A stretch of 64,000 bases of DNA from Moraxella catarrhalis (GTDB lineage Bacteria > Pseudomonadota > Gammaproteobacteria > Pseudomonadales > Moraxellaceae). Where the stretch lies: NCBI RefSeq assembly GCF_001632285.1, contig NZ_LWAH01000013.1, positions 186,001 to 250,000 of the forward strand. Reading direction: 5' to 3'. The position numbers and the translations under genes are program-made. The notes beneath the pieces were generated by a model, which was not told the DNA's origin, did no database searches, and saw only the letters and a program-made list of their open reading frames with translations. Shown in pieces: positions 48,217 through 57,436 of the stretch (its first letter is position 1; each line of letters starts with the position of its first letter).

Positions 48217-49071
48217 ATGACCATTCGCATTGCTACCATTCAGCTAAATAGCCAAACTGACATTGACGCCAACCTAGGTATTATCAATAATGCCATCAGC
48301 GAAGCTGCCGCCTGTGATGCTAAATTTATCGTATTGCCCGAAAATGCTTGCGTTATGGGTCGTCAAAGTCAGCTTGCCACTCGCTATGATGAAATCTGCC
48401 AATTTTATCAATCGCTTGCCAAGACATATGGCGTTCATCTATTAGCAGGTACGCTACCTTGCCCAACTCGTCCCGATGGCAGTGATGTGCCTTGCGATCT
48501 TGTCAGACAAGTTAGTCTACTGATTGATGACCAAGGTAATATCAAAGCACGATATGATAAAATTCATCTATTTCGTGCAACTATTGATGACAGCACAGGC
48601 AACTATGATGAAGGTAAGACATTTGAGCATGGCAGCCGATTGGTCTGTGAGCCGTGCGTCATTCATGGGCAGACGATCAATGTTGGCATGATGATTTGCT
48701 TTGATGTCAGATTCCCTGCCTTTGCTCAGCGGCTCAGACAAATGGGGGCGGACATCATCACTGTCCCAGCTGCGTTTACACATCGCACAGGTCAGGCACA
48801 TTGGCAAATGCTGCTACAGGCGCGTGCGTTGGATAGTCAATGCCTGATTATCGGTTCAGCTCAAGGCGGTATCCATCAGATCGGTAATAGCATACGCCAG
48901 ACTTGGGGTCATTCCATGATTGTGAATGCACATGGTCAAATCATCGCAGACAGTGGTCGCACTGAGGTGGCAGACAACGGTTATTGTATTGCTTATGCTG
49001 ATTATGACGCTGATAGGCAAGCTAAAATCCGTGCTGCCATGCCGATTTTTGACTGCCATCACTTGGCATAG
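48217..49071 (+). CDS. Carbon-nitrogen hydrolase, nitrilase superfamily (Nit1-like; possible deaminated-glutathione amidase)
   Basis: A 284-residue cytosolic amidase. Start ATG 48217 (MTIRIATIQLNS) has AAGGAA 6 bases upstream; an earlier in-frame ATG at 48154 adds unconserved residues. The catalytic triad is visible: E in FIVLPENACVMG, K in YDKIHLFR and C in MMICFDVRFP. The set resembles Nit1/NitA proteins that repair deaminated glutathione, but omega-amidases are close. Confidence 0.88.
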   Translation: MTIRIATIQLNSQTDIDANLGIINNAISEAAACDAKFIVLPENACVMGRQSQLATRYDEICQFYQSLAKTYGVHLLAGTLPCPTRPDGSDVPCDLVRQVSLLIDDQGNIKARYDKIHLFRATIDDSTGNYDEGKTFEHGSRLVCEPCVIHGQTINVGMMICFDVRFPAFAQRLRQMGADIITVPAAFTHRTGQAHWQMLLQARALDSQCLIIGSAQGGIHQIGNSIRQTWGHSMIVNAHGQIIADSGRTEVADNGYCIAYADYDADRQAKIRAAMPIFDCHHLA

Positions 49072-49111
49072 CATGACAGCCTACCACTGGATTGATGATA
49101 CTGTGTGATGA

Positions 49112-49786
49112 TTAATCTGCCCATGCCATTTTGAGTACTGAGGCGACAACCCATGGCGTCACCAGCACCGTGATAATACTGCCTGCCGCCAATAAAGCCA
49201 AGGTTGGTAAGCCATTTAACCCTGTGGCATATAAGTCCACCGCACCTGTTGCAAATATCAGCACAGGCAGTTGCATCGGTAATGCAATCAAAGGGACAAG
49301 AACTGCACCATTTTTTAAAGTTAAAGTCAAACTGCTTGCAATCGCAGACAATCCAAGCAAAATCGGAGAACCCACAAATATCGAAACCATCAATATTCCC
49401 GCTTCACCAAATGGCATCTCAAACAATATAATCACTAATAAGGATAAGATTGCTACCACGCCTGCACTAAACAACCAATGCACCAAAAGCCGTGCCAAAA
49501 CCCAAATGATTAAGGGTGATTTGGCAACGACCATTTGTGCCAATGTGCCGTTATCAAACTCACTGCGGAATAAATCATCCACACCAATCACCAATGCAAG
49601 CAAAGCAGCAATCCACACCGCCGAAGGTGCCAATCTGAGTAAAAGCTTTGGTTCATTGCCAATCGCCAAGGGAAATAGTGTAATAATCAATAAAAACAGC
49701 ACCAAAGGATAAAGCCACTGAACTGTGCCTTGTCGTTTGATTTGCCATTCACGGGTAATCATGGTCAAAAAAGGATGAGTCATCAT
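49112..49786 (-). CDS. ccmB: Haem exporter protein CcmB
   Basis: A 224-residue membrane protein with six helices, part of the CcmABCD haem-handling complex for cytochrome c maturation. Start ATG 49786 overlaps the ccmA stop in ATGATGA (49783 is a possible alternative); the frame stays open upstream inside ccmA, which is not used. MITREWQIKRQGTVQWLYPL and LFRSEFDNGTLAQM are characteristic. Confidence 0.9.
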   Translation of the reverse strand: MMTHPFLTMITREWQIKRQGTVQWLYPLVLFLLIITLFPLAIGNEPKLLLRLAPSAVWIAALLALVIGVDDLFRSEFDNGTLAQMVVAKSPLIIWVLARLLVHWLFSAGVVAILSLLVIILFEMPFGEAGILMVSIFVGSPILLGLSAIASSLTLTLKNGAVLVPLIALPMQLPVLIFATGAVDLYATGLNGLPTLALLAAGSIITVLVTPWVVASVLKMAWAD

Positions 49787-50415
49787 AACGCAAATTCCGC
49801 CAAATTCAGTTGCCGATTTGTCGCTTTTGTCGCCTGATGGCTGGTCATCAGTACAGCGCCGCCTGCCTTTGCAAATGCTAAAATACACGCCTCAAGTCTT
49901 TGAACCATGGTGGTATCTAGTGCCGTCAGTGGCTCATCAAGCAGCCAAAATGATGCCTCATTTGGTGTCAAAACAAACAAGCGAGCCAATCCCACTCGTC
50001 GCATCTGACCTGCTGATAGCTGAACACTTGAGATATCTTGCAGCCCCTCAAGTCCCACCTGCCATAATGCTTCATCAATCAATGTATCATCAGCATCCAC
50101 ACCATATAGCGACAACAAAAATCGCAAATTTTGTGCGACAGTCAACGCTGCACTGATACCAAGCTGATGCGAGACATATACCATAGCACCAGCACACACA
50201 CAAGTCCCATGAATAATAGGTAATAAACCTGCAATCTGAGACATAAGTGTTGTTTTACCCAAGCCATTTTCGCCAATCAGATGACACACATCACCCATCT
50301 CTAAGGTCAACTGCACCTCTTGGCACAGCACAAAATCACCACGCTGTACATCCAGTTTATCAATCGTAAGGATTGGCTTATTATCGGTATCAATGGGCTT
50401 AGTTACTGTTGTCAT
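49783..50415 (-). CDS. ccmA: Cytochrome c biogenesis ATP-binding protein CcmA
   Basis: A 210-residue ABC ATPase that powers release of holo-CcmE. Walker A GENGLGKTTL, signature QLSAGQMRRVGLARL and Walker B FWLLDEPL are present, and the stalk after the Walker B (TALDTTMVQRLEACIL) is normal. I chose ATG 50415 (MTTVTKPID) over an upstream frame beginning near 50541. It is coupled to ccmB. No ccmC-I genes are adjacent. Confidence 0.9.
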   Translation of the reverse strand: MTTVTKPIDTDNKPILTIDKLDVQRGDFVLCQEVQLTLEMGDVCHLIGENGLGKTTLMSQIAGLLPIIHGTCVCAGAMVYVSHQLGISAALTVAQNLRFLLSLYGVDADDTLIDEALWQVGLEGLQDISSVQLSAGQMRRVGLARLFVLTPNEASFWLLDEPLTALDTTMVQRLEACILAFAKAGGAVLMTSHQATKATNRQLNLAEFAL

Positions 50416-50818
50416 GGCATGATTGGTATCAATGATGAAAATGATGGGTTTAACTGTGGTATATAAATTAACCCCTAATTTTACCACAACCCTATCAAAT
50501 AAAGCTATGATAAACCGCCATATCACCCAACCTATTAACATAGCTTTATCACTTATGGTCTATAAATATACCAAAGTAGACAGCCATTTTATGATACAAT
50601 ACAAGTTCATCTACCAAGCGTACATTAGCGTTAAAAATCTGAGTTGTTTGGTGGTATTTATGATATTTTGGCTGTTGGTGTGTGATTTTTACTCAAGTAT
50701 CTGATTGGTTTTCATAAAAAATTAACACAGATTTGCCCAAATTTTATATTGATAAAAATCTTGCCATATCGATCCTAAAAAGCCATCCAACGATTTATTT
50801 AATGAATTCATAACTGTG

Positions 50819-51454
50819 ATGAAACTGTTAAAAAAATTAAAATCATTACTCAAACGAGCAGATGCCAAACGCTCAAATAAGAACGCACAGTCCATCACTG
50901 AGCATCAATCAGACACAAAGCAGCCCATCACCGATCATATCATCCAATACCTAAAGCGTCATGGCTGGCAATATGAAGCACGATCAAACGATGGCACGAT
51001 AACGCCTCAAATTCATCATCTGATTATATTATTTAGTTATACTAAATATCAATGGTCTTGTGTGTTTCGTATCAATGAAACAAGCCAGCTGGTTTCTATC
51101 TTTGGTATTTTGCCTGAAGTGGTGCCTGATAGTCATTTTGCGATGATGCTGATGGCGATCGCTAAGGCAAATCTATCAATCCCTTTTGGGAGTATTGAGC
51201 TTGACCCAACCGATGGCGAGGTACACGCCAAAGTTAGCTTGGATGCTGAATTTACTCCATTAAGCGATAACGCTTTGGGCGTGCATTTGCAAGGTGTGGC
51301 AAGCCTAACTGAACTTGCCCAAAGGCTGTATGATGATGTACTTTATGAAGCCGACCCCAGCCCCATCGTTACTGATTACCTGCAGCACCCTACCGATGCT
51401 CATACCAAAGACCTTTTGGATCAATACTTTGAGCCAACCGATCAATATCAGTGA
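50819..51454 (+). CDS. YbjN-domain protein
   Basis: A 211-residue protein, ATG 50819 preferred to an adjoining GTG 50816. A basic N-terminus (KKLKSLLKRADAKRSNK) precedes a YbjN-like alpha/beta domain (about 40-170: ITDHIIQYLKRHGWQYEARS, LVSIFGILPEVVPDSHFAMM). YbjN-type proteins resemble type III secretion chaperones in fold, but their role is unclear. It lies 35 bases upstream of the HDAC-family gene, probably in one unit. Confidence 0.7.
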   Translation: MKLLKKLKSLLKRADAKRSNKNAQSITEHQSDTKQPITDHIIQYLKRHGWQYEARSNDGTITPQIHHLIILFSYTKYQWSCVFRINETSQLVSIFGILPEVVPDSHFAMMLMAIAKANLSIPFGSIELDPTDGEVHAKVSLDAEFTPLSDNALGVHLQGVASLTELAQRLYDDVLYEADPSPIVTDYLQHPTDAHTKDLLDQYFEPTDQYQ

Positions 51455-51489
51455 TAGATTTGATTATATTTTTGCATTTTGGTTAAGTT

Positions 51490-52395
51490 ATGCTAAAAAT
51501 TGCTTATTCTCCCCTATTTTGTCATCGTCTGCCAGTCTCTCACCGCTTTCCCATGGCAAAATACGACCTCATCCCCAAAAAACTGCTTACCGATGGCATC
51601 ATCACGCAAGATAATTTATTTCATCCCGAGCTGTTGTCAGAACAAGAGATTCTAAGCACGCACACCGCTGATTATTGGCACAAATTAAAAACAGGCACGC
51701 TCACGGACAAAGAGATTCGTAAAATCGGTCTGCCCATGTCCGCCAGTCTTATCAAGCGAGAACGCTACATTACGCACGCCACTTACGAATGTGCCTTATA
51801 CGCCAAAGAATACGGCATCTCTTTGTCGGTATCAGGTGGTACGCACCACGGATTTGCTGACCACGGTGAGGGATTTTGTGTGTTTAATGATGTGTGCGTG
51901 GCGAGCAATTTGCTCTTAGCACGAGGGCAAGCCAAACGCATTTTAAGCGTGGATTTGGATGTGCATCAAGGTAACGGCAATGCCTCCATCATGGCAAATA
52001 ACCCTGCTGTCTTTGTGTTTAGCATGCACGGCAAAAAGAACTATCCCTTTATCAAACCACCGTCCGACCTAGACATAGAGCTTGATGATGGTACGGATGA
52101 TAATGCGTATTTGACGATACTGGGCAAGACCCTGCCCAAGATTATCCATAATTTTGACCCTGACATGCTATTTTATCAAGCAGGCGTGGATGTACTGGCG
52201 ACGGATAAACTGGGTAAATTATCGCTTAGCTTACAAGGCTGTTATGAGCGAGACAAACTGGTACTCACCACCGCACACAAGGCGGGCATCCCTGTCACTG
52301 TTGTCATGGGTGGGGGCTATTCACCTGATATTGAGACGGTGGTGGCGGCTCATTGTGGGGTGTTTGGGGTGGCCGTGGGGTTGATGACATCTTAA
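51490..52395 (+). CDS. Histone deacetylase superfamily protein (acetoin-utilisation type)
   Basis: A 301-residue amidohydrolase of the arginase/deacetylase fold. Zinc-site blocks: GGTHHGFADHGEGFCVFND (proton-relay histidines) and DLDVHQGNG (zinc ligands), with the last ligand region FYQAGVDVLATD. Bacterial relatives deacetylate small molecules such as acetylpolyamines or proteins; the substrate here is unknown. It ends just before the convergent methyltransferase remnant. Confidence 0.9.
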   Translation: MLKIAYSPLFCHRLPVSHRFPMAKYDLIPKKLLTDGIITQDNLFHPELLSEQEILSTHTADYWHKLKTGTLTDKEIRKIGLPMSASLIKRERYITHATYECALYAKEYGISLSVSGGTHHGFADHGEGFCVFNDVCVASNLLLARGQAKRILSVDLDVHQGNGNASIMANNPAVFVFSMHGKKNYPFIKPPSDLDIELDDGTDDNAYLTILGKTLPKIIHNFDPDMLFYQAGVDVLATDKLGKLSLSLQGCYERDKLVLTTAHKAGIPVTVVMGGGYSPDIETVVAAHCGVFGVAVGLMTS

Positions 52396-52402
52396 AGTGC
52401 CT

Positions 52403-52840
52403 TTACACCAAACTAATCTGCTCACGAATTTTTTGTTTAAATTCATATTTTGATTTGGGTGTAATTGCTTGATAACGCCTTTTTGATAATTCTAAAAATT
52501 CCAATTCTTTATCAATGCCGATAAATTGCCTACCCAAAATGGTTGCTGCAATGCCTGTTGTACCAGAACCCGAGAATGGATCTAAAATCAAATCGCCTTT
52601 TTGGGTAGATGATAATATAATACGAGATAAAAGCCCAAGTGGTTTTTGAGTAGGGTGTTTGCCCTGTGTCTTTTCCCAGCTACCCACCGCAGGCAATCGC
52701 CAAACATCTTTGGCTTGTTTATCACCATTTAATTTTTTCATCAAATCATAGTTAAAATAATGTGGTATCTTAGAATGTTTTCTTGCCCAAATTATCCATT
52801 CACTTGAATAAGTAAAATAACGGCAAGAGAAATACGAAGT
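52403..52840 (-). pseudogene. DpnA/MboC-type DNA adenine methyltransferase, 3' remnant
   Basis: The readable part starts near 52840 with SCRYFTYSSEWIIWARKH and runs through NYDLMKKLNGDKQAKDVW, GKHPTQKPLGLLSRII and FSGSGTTG (AdoMet motif I) to the stop at 52403. From memory this is the C-terminal half of DpnA, the second methyltransferase of the DpnII/MboI type systems. The N-terminal half with the DPPY catalytic motif is absent, and the frame meets a stop at 52850. The homology begins within about 10 bases of the dpnD stop, so the boundary is sharp. Confidence 0.85.
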
Positions 52841-52845
52841 AATTT

Positions 52846-53016
52846 TTAGTCAGAAACATCATCAAATTCCACCAAAACAAAATCACCCCAATCCAGTACA
52901 ATATCTTCATTTTGATAGGATTCTTGTACAATACGAATGGCTTCATCAATGTTACTTGCTTGAATCTCAATAATTTTTGATAAAGTCTCTTGAAGTTGTA
53001 TTTTATAGGTTTGCAT
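52846..53016 (-). CDS. dpnD: DpnD/PcfM-family small protein
   Basis: A 56-codon gene. Sequence MQTYKIQLQETLSKIIEIQA then EEAIRIVQE-like SNIDEAIRIVQESYQNEDIV fits the DpnD/PcfM domain. The start overlaps the endonuclease gene by 14 bases, as in the DpnI cassette of pneumococcus, where dpnC and dpnD are adjacent. Its function is not known. Confidence 0.85.
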   Translation of the reverse strand: MQTYKIQLQETLSKIIEIQASNIDEAIRIVQESYQNEDIVLDWGDFVLVEFDDVSD

Positions 53017-53782
53017 ATTTTACCTTTTTATATCGACCACGGGCAACGAATTCAATCAATCCTTTATCTCTTAAAATTTGCAACTGCTGTCTAATTTTAT
53101 CTTTAATAAAGTTATTGTTTGGGTATTTTATTTTTAATATCTCTTCAAAATCATAAATATCTTTTAGGTTAAAAGTATCTTTTGAAATACTATCTATACA
53201 CATCATTATGTCCAATATCCAACCTCTTGACTCTATATTCTTAGTGCGAATAAATAAGGTATTATTAAAATGTTCTTGCACCAAATTTTGATTAATTATT
53301 TGAGAATTTTTGACCAAAAAAATTTTACCAAAATCAACAACATTGGATATATCAATATTGCATCCAACCCAGCCTGCACGCCTTGCATTGGGCGACAAAG
53401 GCTTTCTTTTGATAATAATACTTGGAGTAAAAAATTGTTTTGGTATAATCAAAAAATCATTAACTCGCCACCGTTTATCATAAGTTAAGAAGAAAAAGTT
53501 TGGGCTGTTATTAGCGTTGATACGCTCTATCATCGTTGCATAAGCACCGTCTGTTATCACATTGGGCAAACGACCATTTTTACTTTTTAACTCAAATTCT
53601 TCGAGGCAATTTTGACAGTAAAAATCAGCAACAGGTCGATTGTTTCCAAATTCAGATAATGGCAGATTTCCGCATTTGGGACAATATGAGTTATTCAACA
53701 CCCAATTTTCAGTTAAAACTCTTGCAATTTGAGCCTTACTACTGTATTCATTTGCTAAGTTTTTATCAAAATATAAATTCAT
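53003..53782 (-). CDS. dpnC: DpnI-type endonuclease cutting methylated GATC
   Basis: A 259-residue protein strikingly like pneumococcal DpnI, which cuts G(m6A)TC. The catalytic PD-(D/E)XK residues D53, E64 and K66 (NNRPVADFYC, EEFELKSK) and the zinc cysteines C34, C37, C56 and C59 keep the DpnI spacing. The C-terminal winged helix (IRQQLQILRDKGLIEFVARG) that also reads the methyl mark is present. Start ATG 53782. A host with active DpnI must not methylate GATC, and the neighbouring methyltransferases are indeed broken. Confidence 0.93.
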   Translation of the reverse strand: MNLYFDKNLANEYSSKAQIARVLTENWVLNNSYCPKCGNLPLSEFGNNRPVADFYCQNCLEEFELKSKNGRLPNVITDGAYATMIERINANNSPNFFFLTYDKRWRVNDFLIIPKQFFTPSIIIKRKPLSPNARRAGWVGCNIDISNVVDFGKIFLVKNSQIINQNLVQEHFNNTLFIRTKNIESRGWILDIMMCIDSISKDTFNLKDIYDFEEILKIKYPNNNFIKDKIRQQLQILRDKGLIEFVARGRYKKVKYANL

Positions 53783-53943
53783 CGTCTTTTACATGCCCTA
53801 TACTCTCTTTATCTTTTTATGGCATCTACCCATATCCAATCTAATTGAATGTCATTTAACAAACATCACAATCCACTAAATTAAAATGACAGCCAAATAA
53901 AAATAATAAACCCAATACTTTGTTTATCTTTTAAAGATTAGAG

Positions 53944-54183
53944 CTAATGTGGGTAAACATTGATTAAATCGGCATTGTAATCATTGATGATAAGCTGTTT
54001 TAGATGTGGCAAATCGGACAATGCCCATAAGGACACCGCCCCACCACCAACGAAAGGTTCTACCAAACAAAAATCTTGTGAGTAAACAAAATCAGGCAAG
54101 CGTTTTTGAATTTTATCAAGCAAAGAATTCTTGCCGCCCGCCCATTTTATAAAAGGTTTCATGACTTTTCTATTGTTTATCAT
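53944..54183 (-). pseudogene. Dam/DpnM/MboA-type DNA adenine methyltransferase, 5' remnant
   Basis: 79 codons: [20 protein letters not shown] then [16 protein letters not shown] and [10 protein letters not shown], which are motifs X and I of D12-class GATC methyltransferases. The homologous text stops at about 53950, followed by two unrelated residues and a stop, so the target-recognition region and DPPY motif are gone. A complete member would be about 270-285 residues. It lies 51 bases after the end of valS in the same direction as dpnC. Confidence 0.88.
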
Positions 54184-54233
54184 AATAAGTTAAGCACATA
54201 GACCAAAAGATGATCCATTTGCTGTTGTTAGGA

Positions 54234-57161
54234 TCACAAATTCCCCAACGCCCCCACCTGCTTCTCCACTTCTGCTAACTGCCCTTGTAACTCAGAGAGT
54301 TTGGCTCGTTCTGCTTCTACCACCTGAGCGGGGGCTTTGGCGATAAAGTTGTCATTGGACAGCTTTTTGTTAATGGCATCTGCTTGGGTTTGCAGTTTAT
54401 CACGCACTTTATTTAGGCGGTTTAGTTCAGCGGTCGGGTCAATCAAGCCTTTCATGGGGACAAGCACTTTCATTTGTCCAACCATGCCAGATGATGATAA
54501 TGGCACCTCTTCGCCAGTTTTGACAATCGTTAGGCTGTCTACTTTGGCAAGGGTTTTAAATTGATTGTCAATGCGTACAAGGCTTGCTTTTTGTTCATCG
54601 CTTACCCCTTGAATTAGCACAGGCAGACGCACGGCATTGCCCAGTTTCATCTCGCCACGAATGTTTCGCACCGCACCGATAAGGCTTTGTAGCCATGCCA
54701 TGTCGCTTTCGGCTTGTTCGTTGATTTTGCTGTCATCATATTTAGGGTAGGTGCTTAGCATGATGCTTTTACCTGTTTTGCCCAGCAGTGGTGTGATGGT
54801 TTGCCAAATCTCTTCGGTGAGATAGGGCATGATGGGGTGGGTCATTTTCATTGCCATTTCAAGCACAAAGAGTAGCACATAACGGATTTGAGCTTTTCGC
54901 TCATCGCTGACTGTGCTGTCTTGTCCTGATGCGTTTAAGCTGGATTTGGCAAACTCCACATACCAATCGCAGTATTCATTCCAAATAAATTCATAAATGG
55001 CTTGGCTCATCAAGTCAAAACGGTACTGGCTTATATGCTCGTGAATGTCATTGATGGTGGCGTTTAGGCGGCTGATGATCCAGTGTTCAGGCAACTGCCA
55101 AAGCTTAGGGTTGGCGGATTTATCAATGTTTTGGGGACGGCCATCTTTGTCAATGCAGTTCATGAGTACAAAGCGAGTGGCATTCCAAATTTTATTACAA
55201 AAATTACGATATCCTTCAATGCGTTTTAAGTCAAAGTTAATGTCTCGCCCTGTGCTGGCAAGTGATGCGTAGGTAAATCGCAGGGCATCTGTGCCAAAGG
55301 CTGGGATACCGTCAGGGAATTCTTGGCGGGTTTGTTTGGCGATGTTGTCCGCCTCTTTTGGGTTCATCAACCCTTGGGTGCGTTTGTTGACCAGATTTTC
55401 CAAATCAATGCCATCAATTAAGTCAATGGGGTCAAGCACATTGCCTTTGGATTTGCTCATTTTTTGCCCTTGGCTGTCTCTGACCAGACCATGCACATAA
55501 ACGGTCTTAAAGGGGACTTGGGGCTTGCCATCTTTGTCTTTGATAAAGTGCATGGTCATCATAATCATGCGAGCAACCCAAAAGAAAATGATGTCAAATC
55601 CTGTTACCAGTACGCTTGTTGGGTGAAAGGTTTGTAGGGCATCGCCATAATCATCAAAGCTGGTCTGACCTGTCCAGTCAAGCGTGCTAAATGTCCACAG
55701 AGCCGAGCTAAACCAAGTATCTAGCACATCATCATCTTGGCGAAGGGGGGTATCGGCTAAGCTGTATTTGGCACGCACTTCGCTTTCATCACGCCCCACA
55801 TACACATTGCCATTGTCATCATACCATGCAGGGATACGATGCCCCCACCACAGCTGACGGCTGATGCACCAGTCTTGGATATCACGCATCCATGCCATGT
55901 ACATGTTGGTGTATTGTTGTGGCACGAATTGAATGTCGCCATTTTGCACCGCTTCAATCGCTGGTTTGGCAAGGGTTTCAATCGCCACATACCATTGGTC
56001 GGTCAAAAGTGGTTCAATGACTGTACCGGAGCGGTCGCCACGGGGGGCTTTTAGGGTATAAGGTTCAATTTTTTCAAGCCAGTTTTCGTTTTGGGCTTGT
56101 TCTATGAGTTTTTTACGAGCGGCAAAACGCTCAAGCCCTGCATAGTCGGCAGGGGCGGTGATGTGGTTAGAAATCGGCTCTCCCACTTTGGCAATCAAGT
56201 CAAATTCAGCTTTTATGCACGCATCTTCATCAAAAATATTAATGAGCGGTAATTCGTGGCGTTTACCAAGCTCATGGTCGTTAAAGTCATGGGCTGGCGT
56301 GATTTTGACGCACCCTGTACCAAAATCTTTTTCTACATAATCGTCCGCCACGATAGGCACTTCACGCCCGCTAATGGGCAGGACGATGGTTTTACCAATC
56401 AAATGGGCATAACGCTCATCATCAGGGTGTACCGCCACCGCACTGTCGCCAAGCAAGGTTTCAGGGCGTGTGGTTGCCACCACCAGATAATTTTTACCGT
56501 CTTGGGTTGTCAAACTTTGGTCGGCAAAATGATATCTAAAATGCCACAAACTGCCTTGCTCTTCTACGCTTTCTACTTCTAAGTCAGAAAGGGCGGTGTG
56601 TAGTTTTGGGTCCCAGTTTACCAAGCGTTTGCCACGATAAATCAAGCCCTCATCATAAAGCCACACAAACACCTCTTTGACCGCCTGCGACAGACCGTCG
56701 TCCATGGTAAAGCGTTCACGAGACCAGTCCACGGACGACCCCAAACGGCGAATTTGGCGAGTGATGGTGTTACCTGACTGCTCTTTCCACGCCCAAATCT
56801 TGTCAATGAACTTCTCCCGCCCCAAATCATGACGGCTGATGCCTTGTAACCCAAGCTGACGCTCCACCACCATCTGTGTGGCGATGCCTGCGTGGTCGGT
56901 ACCGGGCTGCCAAAGCGTGTTATGACCCATCATGCGATGATAGCGGGTTAATGTGTCCATGATGGTGTTGTTAAAGCCATGCCCCATATGGAGCGAACCT
57001 GTGACATTGGGCGGCGGCAAGGCAATAGAGAAAGCGTTTTGTTTGTCGCTCATGGCGGGGTTTGGTTGGGGTTTAAAATAGCCTTGTTGTTCCCAAATCT
57101 TGTACCATTTTTGTTCAATATTTACTGGATTATAATTGGTTGATAAATTATCTATGCTCAT
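54234..57161 (-). CDS. valS: Valine--tRNA ligase
   Basis: A 975-residue class I synthetase. HIGH motif in [20 protein letters not shown] in [14 protein letters not shown], the editing domain between about 200 and 345, the anticodon-binding domain and the C-terminal coiled coil ([20 protein letters not shown]) are all present. Complete and normal length. Confidence 0.97.
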   Translation of the reverse strand: MSIDNLSTNYNPVNIEQKWYKIWEQQGYFKPQPNPAMSDKQNAFSIALPPPNVTGSLHMGHGFNNTIMDTLTRYHRMMGHNTLWQPGTDHAGIATQMVVERQLGLQGISRHDLGREKFIDKIWAWKEQSGNTITRQIRRLGSSVDWSRERFTMDDGLSQAVKEVFVWLYDEGLIYRGKRLVNWDPKLHTALSDLEVESVEEQGSLWHFRYHFADQSLTTQDGKNYLVVATTRPETLLGDSAVAVHPDDERYAHLIGKTIVLPISGREVPIVADDYVEKDFGTGCVKITPAHDFNDHELGKRHELPLINIFDEDACIKAEFDLIAKVGEPISNHITAPADYAGLERFAARKKLIEQAQNENWLEKIEPYTLKAPRGDRSGTVIEPLLTDQWYVAIETLAKPAIEAVQNGDIQFVPQQYTNMYMAWMRDIQDWCISRQLWWGHRIPAWYDDNGNVYVGRDESEVRAKYSLADTPLRQDDDVLDTWFSSALWTFSTLDWTGQTSFDDYGDALQTFHPTSVLVTGFDIIFFWVARMIMMTMHFIKDKDGKPQVPFKTVYVHGLVRDSQGQKMSKSKGNVLDPIDLIDGIDLENLVNKRTQGLMNPKEADNIAKQTRQEFPDGIPAFGTDALRFTYASLASTGRDINFDLKRIEGYRNFCNKIWNATRFVLMNCIDKDGRPQNIDKSANPKLWQLPEHWIISRLNATINDIHEHISQYRFDLMSQAIYEFIWNEYCDWYVEFAKSSLNASGQDSTVSDERKAQIRYVLLFVLEMAMKMTHPIMPYLTEEIWQTITPLLGKTGKSIMLSTYPKYDDSKINEQAESDMAWLQSLIGAVRNIRGEMKLGNAVRLPVLIQGVSDEQKASLVRIDNQFKTLAKVDSLTIVKTGEEVPLSSSGMVGQMKVLVPMKGLIDPTAELNRLNKVRDKLQTQADAINKKLSNDNFIAKAPAQVVEAERAKLSELQGQLAEVEKQVGALGNL

Positions 57162-57436
57162 GGGATAACTCTCTGATGATTTATAATAAAAAATGACATT
57201 TAATCAACTATTTTACCGTAAATTCGCCAGTTTGTGGGGATTTTCATGGGAGAATTTATCAGATGGATGGTATTTATTTACCCAATGGTTTAACTGATAT
57301 CATTTTAATTTATGACTTTTTATTAAACTATTATTATCGTATAATAAAATTAAAATAATTTTAAATCACTCAAAAAATAATTAAAACACCTGTACTGTGG
57401 TTTTATATTCACTTCTACAAATAAATAGGTATAAAA

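Noticed and set aside
53944..54183. A functional Dam methyltransferase
   Set aside because: Only 79 codons with motifs X and I; the DPPY motif and the recognition region are missing.
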